Of a stretch of 40,954 nt of DNA, positions 8,090 through 16,619 are shown in pieces (position 1 is the stretch's first letter; the number at the start of each line of letters is the position of its first letter). Origin of the DNA: Enhygromyxa salina (lineage in GTDB: Bacteria > Myxococcota_A > Polyangia > Nannocystales > Nannocystaceae); assembly GCF_002994635.1 (NCBI RefSeq), contig NZ_PVNL01000020.1, positions 1-40,954 of the forward strand, written 5' to 3'. The position numbers and the translations under genes are program-made. Below the pieces are notes generated by a model. It had not been told where the DNA came from. It did not search any database and was given only the letters and a program-made list of their open reading frames with translations.

Positions 8090-9166
8090 CTAAACTTGTA
8101 CGCCTTGTTTGGCGCAGGCGCCGACGTACGCCTTGGTGTACTTGCTCGGCAGCTCGCGCCCGAGCTTGGCCCCGATCTCCACCGAGATCGCCGGTAGGCG
8201 ATCGAGCTCCACGCCCGAGCGGATGCCCATGCCATTGAGCAGGTACACGACGTCTTCGGTGGCGACGTTGCCCGAGGCCCCCGGCGCATACGGACACCCA
8301 CCGAGCCCGCCGAGCGAGCTGTCGATCGTCCGAATCCCGAGCTGCAAGGCCACGGTCGTGTTGGCCAGCGCGGTCCCGCGGGTGTCGTGAAAGTGCACGG
8401 CCAGCTGATCGTAGCTGAGCCCGGCGCCCAGCAGCCCCTGCAGGATCCCCGCGACCTGCCGCGGGGTCCCGACCCCGATCGTGTCGCCGAGGCTGAGCTC
8501 GTACACGCCCAGATCGACGAGCGCCTTCGAGACATACTCCACGTTCTCGTACGGGACCTGGTCCTCGTAGGGGCAGCCGTACACACACGACAAGTACCCA
8601 CGCACGGCCATGCCGCGATCTCGGGCCTCGCGGACGACCTCCGTGTAAGTCTCGAGCGCCTTGTGGGTGGACTTGTTGATGTTCTTGCGGTTGTGGGTCT
8701 CCGACGCGGCCATGAAGATCGCGATCTCGTCCATGCCCGCGCGCGTGGCCGAGTCGAGCCCGCGCATGTTGGGGACCAGCGCGCTGTAGCGAACCCCCTC
8801 GCGCCGACGTAGCCGGGTGGCGACCTCCATGTGATCGGCGAGCGCCGGGATCCACCGCGGATTGACGAAGCTGGTGATCTCGATCCGCCGGATGCCGGCG
8901 TCGACCAAGCTCTCGATCATCGCCAGCTTGGTCTCGACCGGGAGCACGGTCTTCTCGTTCTGCAGGCCGTCGCGGGGACCGACCTCGTAGATGTCGACGT
9001 CGTGGGGGAGCGCGTCGAACATGTGCTTGAACCACTCGCTCGGGGCAGCGGCGCCGGGCCCGGCGGTGTGGTCAACCACCTGTTCCCTGCCCTGCGCCGG
9101 GGCTTGTGCCGGGCTGCGAGCCTGGGACACGCGCTCGGCGTGTGGGGGGATTTGAGTCTCGCTCAC
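8090..9166 (-). CDS. mvaB: Hydroxymethylglutaryl-CoA lyase
   Basis: A TIM-barrel, metal-dependent lyase that splits 3-hydroxy-3-methylglutaryl-CoA into acetyl-CoA and acetoacetate, the last step of leucine catabolism. The core starts at YEVGPRDGLQNEK. The metal-binding VHFHDTRG is present, and SSLGGLGGCPYAPGASGN carries the active-site Cys of the family signature. The AMP-like loop residues EIAIFMAASETHNRKNINKS are also typical (20 residues). The start is uncertain: the frame is open to 9244, the GTG at 9166 (VSETQIPPHAE) gives 358 aa, and an ATG at 9022 (MFDALPHDVDIYEVG) gives the length closest to the family core. The segment upstream of 9022 is low-complexity and unlike the family. It stands alone, without the other leucine-degradation genes nearby. 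Confidence 0.93.
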   Translation of the reverse strand: MSETQIPPHAERVSQARSPAQAPAQGREQVVDHTAGPGAAAPSEWFKHMFDALPHDVDIYEVGPRDGLQNEKTVLPVETKLAMIESLVDAGIRRIEITSFVNPRWIPALADHMEVATRLRRREGVRYSALVPNMRGLDSATRAGMDEIAIFMAASETHNRKNINKSTHKALETYTEVVREARDRGMAVRGYLSCVYGCPYEDQVPYENVEYVSKALVDLGVYELSLGDTIGVGTPRQVAGILQGLLGAGLSYDQLAVHFHDTRGTALANTTVALQLGIRTIDSSLGGLGGCPYAPGASGNVATEDVVYLLNGMGIRSGVELDRLPAISVEIGAKLGRELPSKYTKAYVGACAKQGVQV

Positions 9167-9265
9167 GTGCGCTCTCGCGAGTGTACAGCGAATGCCGCCG
9201 GACGTTTCAGATGGCATCCAGGACGCCGTAGCGCAATCCCTCACGCCGCTGTCCAGTGTGGGGGG

Positions 9266-9913
9266 TCACTTCGGCGCGACTGGCCGCGCGAGCTCGAACT
9301 GCCCGGCCGTGGTCGTGTAGCCGGTCCCGCCGAGCCGGCCCACGCCCGCGAGCGACGCGGGGTCGATCGGCAGCAGATGCCCGCGCTCGTCACGCTGAGC
9401 CAGGTGCGTGGCCAGCCAAACGTGCACGACCTCGGCGATCACGAGGGTCGAAGACGGCGTCCCTTGCCGCGTTGTCCCCAGCGGGACCGCGTGCGTGAGC
9501 CGGCACTCGAACCCGGCTCGCGCCGCCGCGACCCTCGCCGGGCCAACCGCGACCGCCGGCGCGGCCTCCACCCCGCACGCGTCCCACTCGCTGATCTCGG
9601 GCGGAAAGTCGGCGGAGCTCGCGTTCATCGCCTGCACCAGGGGCTCGCTGACGTGGCTGATCGTGAGCTCGCCCGTCTCCAGGATGTTGGCCAGCGTGTG
9701 CTTTGGTCGCCCAGCCTGCCAGCTGATCCCCAGCACGATCGTCGGCGGGCTCGAGCACACGGCCTGAAAGTAGGAGAACGGCGCGAGGTTGCGGCGCCCC
9801 TCCCCGTCGACCGTCGAGACCCACGCGATCGGCCGCGGCGCGACCAGATCAGTCATCAGGCGGTAGCTGTCACGAGCGGAGAGATCGACAGCGGGGAGTT
9901 CGACGGCGGCCAC
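9266..9913 (-). CDS. Flavin reductase-like FMN-binding split-barrel protein
   Basis: A protein of the flavin reductase / flavoredoxin family. The hallmark LVAPRPIAWVSTVDGEG is followed by RNLAPFSYFQAVCSSPP and VLGISWQAGRPKHTLANI, the region that binds FMN in this family, then ETGELTISHVSE and a C-terminal GRLGGTGYTTT. Such proteins often supply reduced flavin to a partner oxygenase or act on their own, and no partner is visible here. The frame is open to an ATG at 9994, but homology begins at about 9890, so a GTG at 9913 (VAAVELPAVDLSARD) giving 215 aa is preferred. It lies about 100 bp upstream of HMG-CoA lyase on the same strand and could be cotranscribed with it. Confidence 0.85.
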   Translation of the reverse strand: MAAVELPAVDLSARDSYRLMTDLVAPRPIAWVSTVDGEGRRNLAPFSYFQAVCSSPPTIVLGISWQAGRPKHTLANILETGELTISHVSEPLVQAMNASSADFPPEISEWDACGVEAAPAVAVGPARVAAARAGFECRLTHAVPLGTTRQGTPSSTLVIAEVVHVWLATHLAQRDERGHLLPIDPASLAGVGRLGGTGYTTTAGQFELARPVAPK

Positions 9914-10103
9914 GGCCAGTTCACGATCCACGCAAGGCGCTGCGATTACAAGACGGACGCGGACCGACTCGCGCGCTCCTACGCCCAGCCACATTCAGCC
10001 GCGCGCGGCCCTGCCGGTCGGACGCCCAGCAGCTCGACGGCGGTCTCGCATCTTTTGCGAGCGCGATTGGCTACCGCGAGCAACACGACCCGCACGTGCG
10101 ATC

Positions 10104-10370
10104 AACCACGAGCTCGACACCCAACCACGAGCTCGACACGCAATTGGGCACCCCCTTGGGTGGCAGCAGATGGTCAGACGAGAGCCCCCTTCCAGCGGGC
10201 CACACACCCAACCACGAGCTCGACACGCAATTGGGCACCCCTCGGGTGGCAGCAGATGGTCAGACGAGAGCCCCCTTCCAGGGGGCCACACACACGACCG
10301 CGAACAGCCTACCCACCAGGAGCGAGCGAAGCGAGTGACCCGCGAAGTGCGAAGCCGCCTGTGGGGGTCT
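10104..10370 (-). repeat. GC-hairpin repeat array, locus 3, with an 87-bp secondary unit
   Basis: Seen on the minus strand: the sequence starts in the stop codon of prkA (TAGACCCCCACAGGCGGCTT) and runs through CACTTCGCGGGTCACTCGCT, then GTGTGTGGCCCCCTGG and AAGGGGGCT, the same core as locus 2. It then has two 87-bp units made of CTCGTCTGACCATCTGC, TGCCCAATTGCGTGTCG and AGCTCGTGGTTGGG with a second hairpin. In the second copy the hairpin arm carries a mismatch (GCGGGC in place of GGGGGC on the plus strand). A third short copy of AACCACGAGCTCGACAC is at 10104. The rest of the non-coding stretch (9995-10103) holds a small CTCGCA/TGCGAG hairpin and a CGCACGTGCG palindrome, with no gene. Confidence 0.9.
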
Positions 10371-12741
10371 AATACCTGCGCTTGCTGAGCTCGACCAGGG
10401 TCTGGTTGAGTGACTCTCGGGTGTGTCGCTCGCGGCGCTCGTCGCCGTCGTGCTCGCCCAGCAACACCTCGAGCGCGTGCTTGGCCTTGTGCTTCTCCGT
10501 CGCGGCGAGGTCGAACTCGGGCAGCTTGTCTTCCTTGAGCAGCTCGAGCAGCGTGTCGATGCCCTTGCGGACCGTCTCTTTTTGCTGCCGGTAGTAGTCC
10601 TCACGCATCCGCGCGAAGTAGTCGGCGAAGATCACCGGATAGTCGGGATCCTCGTTGGGGTGCGAGAGCGCCCAGGCGCCGACCCGGGCCAGGATGTCCT
10701 GGCGAAACCCCTCTTTGGCGTTGGGGTCCATCGACTTCTCGAGCTCGCGCATGAACTTTTCGTCGGGGTCGGCGAGCTTGCCGGTCAGCTCGTCGAACAT
10801 TCGCTCGCGCTTCACGAAGTGGCTGGCGTGGATGACGTACTTGCGAAACAGATCGAGGTAGCGATCTTCGTGGACCAGACCGAGCGCCTCGCGGACCTCG
10901 CGATCCGACAGATCGAGCCAGCGCTCATACGCGAACTCGGTGATCGAGCCCTCGCCGTCGAGGTGGTGAAAGCCGGACTCGGTCTGGGCCAGGTGCATCC
11001 AGCCGTGGTGGACCGCGTCGCCCAGAAACTCGCGCAGCTCCTCGAACAGGGCTGGCACGGTCACCGTGCGCCCGTTGTCGCCGCGCTGTAGCCCCGCGCC
11101 CGCGCCCACGCCCGAGTCGGATCCCGACTCGGACCCCAGCTTCGAGGCCGCGGCGAGCAGCACGTTCTTGAGGTCGCGGACGCTGGCCCCAAAGCTGCCC
11201 TCGTAGTCGCCCAGAATGTGCTCGGTGCCCTGGCTCTTGGCGATCGCGTGCTCGAATTTCTCGGCGTACATGCTGGGGACCGCGGCCAGCAGCTCGCGCG
11301 CCTCTTCACTGGACAGCCCCGAGGGGACCCGGCCGTAGGCGTACAGATCGGCCTTCTCGAGCGGGCCGATCCGCTTCATGGCGTCGGTGATCTTGCGCGA
11401 GTACTTGTTGAGATCGGGCTGGCGCAGCCGCGTCATCACGCCCCACAGCGCGAGGATCCGGGGCACGTGCGGGGCGATGTGAACGCCGCGGAGCAGATCG
11501 CCGACCTGCTCTTGATAGATCTTTCGCTCGACCCGGTAGTCGAGCAGATACGGGACGGAGATCAGATCCAGTCGGGCCCGAAAGCTCTGGTACTCCGCCG
11601 CTCGCCGGGCGCGGAACTCGAGCAGGTTGATGTCGTTGGCCGAGCCCGTGAACACCACGTCGAGCCCGAGCAGCAGGTGGTCCAGGACCACGTGGGCGCT
11701 CTCGGTCGCGGTCAGCAGGTACTTGTAGTGCTCGTAGGGGCGCTTGAGCAGGTCCGAGAAGCTGATGACCCCGCGCTGGGCGTCGACCAGATCGCCCTGG
11801 GTCCCGTACATCACCTGCCCGGTCACGGACGCCGGGAGGTGCGCGAACGCCTTGTCGCCGGTCACCGGAAACGAGCGGGCGTCGACAGCCTGCTTGGGCT
11901 CGACGTCGACCAGGCCGCAGCGGTAGGTGCGGCTCAGGTGCAGGCGCTCGATCTGCACGTGCTGATAGACCTTGCGCAGATCACCTTGATAGCCGGCCAG
12001 CAGCGCGTCGAAGATCTTGCGGTTGCGGGCCGAGAGGTCGCCGTTGCGGATCGTGTACGGGACCACGAACTCGGGATCATCGGCGAACACCTCGCGCAGC
12101 AGCTGCTGGCGGGAGCCGCGTGGGATCAGATAGATTGGGTGGTCCTTGTTCTCGTCGGTGAGCCGGGCCTGGATCACGTCGCCGCTGAGCCGCGCGAAGC
12201 TCTCTTCGCCGAGGATCTCGCGCAGCGGCGCGGACCCGAACCCGATCCCGCTGCCGCCCTTCTCGCGGGTCGGAAACACCCACGCGAACCGATATGCGAT
12301 GCCCGCGTCGGTGTGGGAGTAGGCCTCGAGCCCGGCCTGCAGGCACTCGAGCAAGGTGCTCTTGGCGCTGCCGTTGGGCCCGTGCAGGAGCACCAGCGAG
12401 TCGATGCGCCCGAGCCGACAGTAGCCGTCGAGGACCTCGTAGAGCTCGTTTTGCCCGCGCTCTTGCCCGACCAGGCGCGGGCCGTCGTCGAAGGTGCGAT
12501 CGAACAGGCCAAACCGATTGACCATGCCCTGCGGGGTCCGGACCTGCGCGCGACCGAAGTAGTCGAGGGCGTCGCGGACGTACTGGGCGCTGTTGCGAGC
12601 GTGGACCCGCGGATCGGCCAGCAGCAGCTCGAACCACTCGTCGAAGCTGAGGATCCGACCGGTCGTGGCGAAGTCCTTGGCGACGACTTCGGCGAGCTCG
12701 GCAAGGCGCTCGGACGCAGGGGGACGGCTCGGATCAGGCAT
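10369..12741 (-). CDS. prkA: PrkA-family AAA+ serine protein kinase
   Basis: A 790-aa cytoplasmic protein. After an N-terminal PrkA-type segment (residues 30-100: SFDEWFELLLADPRVHARN, then RLVGQERGQNELYEVLDGY) comes a Walker A GPNGSAKST at 121-129. An AAA+ core follows, with the specific LLTATESAHVVLDHLLLG and DVVFTGSANDINLLEFRA blocks, then the C-terminal kinase-like region. Known PrkA/YeaG proteins are about 640 aa, so this one is about 150 aa longer, mainly from an extended C-terminus with a Lys/Glu-rich helical tail. The usual partners (YeaH/DUF444 and SpoVR) are absent. The ATG at 12741 follows AAGGTGAT. The stop codon TAG is the first three bases of repeat locus 3. It probably lies in a minus-strand run with the two upstream genes. 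Confidence 0.88.
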   Translation of the reverse strand: MPDPSRPPASERLAELAEVVAKDFATTGRILSFDEWFELLLADPRVHARNSAQYVRDALDYFGRAQVRTPQGMVNRFGLFDRTFDDGPRLVGQERGQNELYEVLDGYCRLGRIDSLVLLHGPNGSAKSTLLECLQAGLEAYSHTDAGIAYRFAWVFPTREKGGSGIGFGSAPLREILGEESFARLSGDVIQARLTDENKDHPIYLIPRGSRQQLLREVFADDPEFVVPYTIRNGDLSARNRKIFDALLAGYQGDLRKVYQHVQIERLHLSRTYRCGLVDVEPKQAVDARSFPVTGDKAFAHLPASVTGQVMYGTQGDLVDAQRGVISFSDLLKRPYEHYKYLLTATESAHVVLDHLLLGLDVVFTGSANDINLLEFRARRAAEYQSFRARLDLISVPYLLDYRVERKIYQEQVGDLLRGVHIAPHVPRILALWGVMTRLRQPDLNKYSRKITDAMKRIGPLEKADLYAYGRVPSGLSSEEARELLAAVPSMYAEKFEHAIAKSQGTEHILGDYEGSFGASVRDLKNVLLAAASKLGSESGSDSGVGAGAGLQRGDNGRTVTVPALFEELREFLGDAVHHGWMHLAQTESGFHHLDGEGSITEFAYERWLDLSDREVREALGLVHEDRYLDLFRKYVIHASHFVKRERMFDELTGKLADPDEKFMRELEKSMDPNAKEGFRQDILARVGAWALSHPNEDPDYPVIFADYFARMREDYYRQQKETVRKGIDTLLELLKEDKLPEFDLAATEKHKAKHALEVLLGEHDGDERRERHTRESLNQTLVELSKRRY

Positions 12742-12819
12742 GGAGGAGGATCACCTTTGGCCAGCCCGGGCCAGGCCCGGACGGCGACCAACCATAGCAG
12801 AGCCCGAGCTGAAACCGCC

Positions 12820-13398
12820 TCACTTGACCGCGACTTGGAACTCGAGCGTCTCGGTCTTGGGCACGCAGGCGGTGTCTTGACACACGGCGAATTTGATCTC
12901 GCCCGTGAAGGTCTTCTCGCCCGCCTCGGACGGGGTGTACTTGACGGCGAACTCGCAATTTTGCTCGTCGAACTTTACCGCGTCGTCCTTGCCGAGCTTG
13001 GGATTGGCGACCACGACTCCGGCCGGGGCGGTGACCTGCAGCTTGGTCGGGTACTCGAGGTTCATGTGCCAGGACTCGCTGGGGATCACGCGAATGCTGA
13101 CCTGGCCCTCTTCGCCGACCTTGCCCTCGCTGGGCTCGATCTTCAGGGCGTATTGCTGGTTCTCGCCGCCCGCCTCGCCGGCCGCGGTCCCGACTTTTTG
13201 ATCCCCGTCGACTGGCTGACCCTCGACCGCCGGATCCGCCGCGGGCTTGTCCGTGGAGCCGGCGGCTGGCTTGGCCTCGCCATCTTTGCCCTTGGCGGCC
13301 CCGTCACCGGCATTATTGGCGCATGCGGGCAGCACGACGCCGACGAGAGCGAGCAGCGAGAGGGACGAACAAACACGGAACAGCTTCGACTTGGACAT
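12820..13398 (-). CDS. Lipoprotein with a DsbD N-terminal-like domain
   Basis: A 192-aa protein from the ATG at 13398 (the frame is open further upstream, but the signal peptide defines this start). The signal peptide runs to lipobox VLPAC with lipidated Cys26, followed by a charged, Ala-rich linker to about residue 85. The folded part (about 90-192) ends with FAVCQDTACVPKTETLEF, a Cys-x4-Cys-x-Pro arrangement like that of the DsbD alpha-domain / DsbC-type beta-sandwich, which accepts electrons in the periplasm. No DsbD membrane domain or thioredoxin gene is nearby, so a redox role is inference. It sits 36 bp downstream of the 970-aa protein and 78 bp upstream of prkA on the same strand. Confidence 0.72.
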   Translation of the reverse strand: MSKSKLFRVCSSLSLLALVGVVLPACANNAGDGAAKGKDGEAKPAAGSTDKPAADPAVEGQPVDGDQKVGTAAGEAGGENQQYALKIEPSEGKVGEEGQVSIRVIPSESWHMNLEYPTKLQVTAPAGVVVANPKLGKDDAVKFDEQNCEFAVKYTPSEAGEKTFTGEIKFAVCQDTACVPKTETLEFQVAVK

Positions 13399-13433
13399 GG
13401 CTTGAGCTCGAGAGTGGAGATGCGCAGTAGACC

Positions 13434-16346
13434 TCACAGCCGTTCGAACCGCAACCGCACTGCTTTTGTTACCTCGCCCCGAACGATATCGGATCGCAGC
13501 TCGACCGGCGCAAGCACCGCGGCCCCCGACGACGGCGGCTCGGCGCGAACGACGACGTCGCCAGCGGGTATCCCATCGACAAACCACTCGCCGCGGCCGT
13601 CGCTGCGGGTCGAGCCCAGCAGCTCGCCGCGGAGTGAGCGAACTTCGATCGTCGCGCTCGCAACTGGATCGCCGACGTCGTCGTCGATCGTCCCGCTGAT
13701 CGATCCGCCCTCGGTCAGCTCGACGGTCACGCGAACCAGCCCGGTCCCGTCGTGGCGAAGCTCGATGGTCTTGTCGACCCAGCCCGGCGCGCGCAGCTCG
13801 AGCTTCACGGCGTCACCGACCAGCTGGCTCAGGCTCGCGCTCCCCTGGTTGTCGGTCGTGGCCTTGGCGTGACCCGCGAGCAGCTCGACGTTGGCGATCG
13901 GATCACCGCGCACGGCCGAGCGGACCAGCACGCTCGCCGCCCACCCGGCGTCGAGCACGAGCTCGTGGCGGAGGCCAGCGCGCTCGTCGACGACGGCGTC
14001 GGACGCGGCTGGTACGTGCGCGCCGTGGCTGAACTCGAGCTTGACCCGTCCAGGCGCGAGCTCGTCAAACCCATACAGCCCGCGCGCGTCGGTCCAGGTG
14101 ATCAGCGAGGGCGACAGCCCGTCGAGCGGGCGCAGCTCGACCTCGACGTCGGCGATCGGCTGGTGGTTGCCGTCGACGACCCGGCCCTCGAAGCGCCCGG
14201 TCGCCGGGGCAAGCTCGACCTCGAGATCCATGGGGGCGTCGCCGAGCTCGACCGCCACGCGCTTGGGGATCATGCCCACGCCCCGCAAGATCAGCTCCTG
14301 TTCGCCGCGCCGAAACCCCGCGTCGAACACCCCGCGATCGTCGGTGGTCAGGATCATCCCGTCGCCCAGATCGATCTGAATCCCGACCAGCGCCTGGCCA
14401 TTCTCGCTGCGCACCACCCCGGTCAGCGGCACGCCCTCGCGCAGCTGCAGGCGCAGGTTGGTGTGGACCTCGCCCGAGCGCAGCTCGAGGGTCGTCACCG
14501 CCGAGCCCGCGTGCTCGCCGTGCGTGGCCCAGATCCGGTAGGAGCCCGGCAGCAGCGAGTCGATCTCGAAGCGGCCGTGCTCGTCGGTCACGATCACGCC
14601 GATCCCCCCGGCTTCCTCGTCCTCGGCGAACAGCGGGATGTCCAGCACCGCGCCCTTTGTCACACCGAGGCTGCCGTCGCTGGCACCGATCGCGGCCGCG
14701 AACATCCGGCGCCGCGTGTCGCCCTCGCCGACCGAGAACGCGACCTCGCTGTCGAGCACCACCTCGGCGCCCGCGACAGGTCGGTCGTCCTCGTCGACGA
14801 CGATGCCCTCGAGCTTGGCCGGACGGATCAGCACCACGACCTGCTCGGGGCCCTCGAACCCCTGCATCCCGACGTCGACCTCGACCGCCTCGGGCGGCAG
14901 GTAGCCGTCGGCGTCGGCGTGGACGAAGTACGGGCCCGGCACCACCGGCCCGATCAGGGTTCGCCCGTCGGCGTCGGTCTCGGCGGTCTTTTGCAGCATC
15001 CCGATCTGGCTGTAGCCAAGCGTGACGCGGGCGCCAGCGATCGCTTCGCCCTCGGGATCGACGACCCGCACAGGCACCCGAAACGCGGGCACCAGCGCCA
15101 AGCTGACCCGCAGATCCGGGGTCACGTTCTCGAGCGGGACCGAGGCAAACTCCGGCCCACCGGGCTCGCTCGCCGGGACCGTGACCTCGACCCCATAGAT
15201 CCCGTCGGCGAGCTGCTCGAACACGAAGCTGCCGTCGTGAGCGAGCGAGCGCTCGACCGCCGGCCACACCGACGAGCCCTCGAGCCGGACCACCGCGCGC
15301 GCGAGCAGATCCGGGCTGGCGACGACGGCACCCTCGAGATCGATCAGCGCGTCGAGCACCATCAACACCTCGTCCTCGGGCGAGATGGCCTCGACCACCG
15401 ACAGCGCGAACCCGGGCTTGATCGCCCGCAGGCTCAGCGGACCGTAGGGCAAGGTCGTGAACTCGAACCGCCCCTGCGCGTCGCTCACGGTGCGCCACGG
15501 TATCGCTTCGTCCAAGCTCGGTCGCGGCAGCGCCTGGACCTGCACGTTGGCCAGCGGCTCGCCGCGCGCGTCCACGGTCTGACCGCTCACGACGTGGCCG
15601 GGGCCCAGCGCGACGCTGACGAGATCGATCGTACGGACGCCGTCGACCACCTGACCAGCGGCCTGACCAGCTGCCTGATCAGCCGGCACGTCGGCGTCCG
15701 TGGGATCGAGGTTCGCCTCGATCAGACCGCGCAGGTGGCCAGCCACGAGGATCTCGACGTGAACGACCCCCGTGATCCCGGCCGTCAGCTCGAGCTCGTA
15801 GTCGCCGGTCGGGGCGCACGGCACCTCGCCGCTGACCAGCTCCCCGGCCTGCCACGCGCGGACGCGGCAGTCGGTCGTGCCGGGCGGCTCGAGTTTCCAC
15901 GCCGGAACCTCGGCCAGCATCGCGGCCAGGTTGGGATCGGCGAGCGCCGCGGCGCTCGGCTTGGGCTGGTCGTCGGCCGCGCCGCCCGCCGTCTCGCCGT
16001 CGCTCACGTCCTCATCGCGGGGGAGCTCCCGCCATACGGTGCCGCGGATCACCGTGGTCGGAGCCAGTTGACCGGGCGGCTGGTCGAGCTCGGGGCCTGG
16101 CTCACCCGCCGCGATCTCCCCGATTGACGGGTCGGATCGGTCACAGTTCGATGTCCACACCGCCGAGAGCACGAGCAACACAATGGCCATGACCGCCGCG
16201 CCGACGCTGACGCCGGGTCCAGACCCGCGCGCCTGTGACCGCGCGGGGTCAGGCGAAAGCTCGGCGCGTGTACGCGCAGTTTTAGCGAGATCTCGTGGGT
16301 CGCCGCTGGGTTCGAGACCGCCCAGCGGCTCCGGCTCGGAGGACAC
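13434..16346 (-). CDS. Large single-pass protein with carboxypeptidase-regulatory-like (prealbumin-type) repeats
   Basis: A 970-aa protein. A cytoplasmic N-terminus of about 45 residues is followed by one membrane segment (residues 46-66, GVSVGAAVMAIVLLVLSAVW), then a long extracytoplasmic region. That region has at least six carboxypeptidase-regulatory-like Ig-fold repeats, recognised by recurring G-x-V-x-D-x-x-x-x-P-[IVL]-A-x-[AV]-x-V and DxxGxFxFxxLxPGxYxL motifs (for example DARGEPLANVQVQALP, DEHGRFEIDSLLPGSYRI, DGNHQPIADVEVELRP, DDVGDPVASATIEVRS). Such domains are generally structural or binding modules. No peptidase catalytic motif is seen. The GTG at 16346 is the start. It is divergent from the kinase at 16620 across 273 bp and probably heads a minus-strand run with the lipoprotein and prkA. 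Confidence 0.85.
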   Translation of the reverse strand: MSSEPEPLGGLEPSGDPRDLAKTARTRAELSPDPARSQARGSGPGVSVGAAVMAIVLLVLSAVWTSNCDRSDPSIGEIAAGEPGPELDQPPGQLAPTTVIRGTVWRELPRDEDVSDGETAGGAADDQPKPSAAALADPNLAAMLAEVPAWKLEPPGTTDCRVRAWQAGELVSGEVPCAPTGDYELELTAGITGVVHVEILVAGHLRGLIEANLDPTDADVPADQAAGQAAGQVVDGVRTIDLVSVALGPGHVVSGQTVDARGEPLANVQVQALPRPSLDEAIPWRTVSDAQGRFEFTTLPYGPLSLRAIKPGFALSVVEAISPEDEVLMVLDALIDLEGAVVASPDLLARAVVRLEGSSVWPAVERSLAHDGSFVFEQLADGIYGVEVTVPASEPGGPEFASVPLENVTPDLRVSLALVPAFRVPVRVVDPEGEAIAGARVTLGYSQIGMLQKTAETDADGRTLIGPVVPGPYFVHADADGYLPPEAVEVDVGMQGFEGPEQVVVLIRPAKLEGIVVDEDDRPVAGAEVVLDSEVAFSVGEGDTRRRMFAAAIGASDGSLGVTKGAVLDIPLFAEDEEAGGIGVIVTDEHGRFEIDSLLPGSYRIWATHGEHAGSAVTTLELRSGEVHTNLRLQLREGVPLTGVVRSENGQALVGIQIDLGDGMILTTDDRGVFDAGFRRGEQELILRGVGMIPKRVAVELGDAPMDLEVELAPATGRFEGRVVDGNHQPIADVEVELRPLDGLSPSLITWTDARGLYGFDELAPGRVKLEFSHGAHVPAASDAVVDERAGLRHELVLDAGWAASVLVRSAVRGDPIANVELLAGHAKATTDNQGSASLSQLVGDAVKLELRAPGWVDKTIELRHDGTGLVRVTVELTEGGSISGTIDDDVGDPVASATIEVRSLRGELLGSTRSDGRGEWFVDGIPAGDVVVRAEPPSSGAAVLAPVELRSDIVRGEVTKAVRLRFERL

Positions 16347-16619
16347 GAGCGCACCCTACCAACCCCCGGACGCGGCGGCATCCCCCGCGCTCCAACACCC
16401 GCCACTAGCCATTTGCGCGGGCCGAATCATCACAGGCCTACGCGTGCCCTACGTCGAGTCGCCCCAAAAATCCCCGCCGTGGCAAAGCGCCCCTCTGTCT
16501 AAAAGACCGTCATGGTCACACTAATTGCCAATTGGACCAGCGGGTGGCGCGCCTTCCCGCTGACTCTGTGACGACTATCGCCGAGAGTTGCAGTGGAGTT
16601 GTGGTATTGAACAGACCTC

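Noticed and set aside
11218..13872. 884-aa plus-strand open frame antisense to prkA and the lipoprotein gene
   Set aside because: High-GC shadow frame: the opposite strand carries PrkA motifs and a lipoprotein signal.
13752..16127. 791-aa plus-strand open frame antisense to the carboxypeptidase-regulatory-like protein
   Set aside because: Low-complexity Arg/Asp/His composition with no domain pattern; the minus strand has clear repeats.
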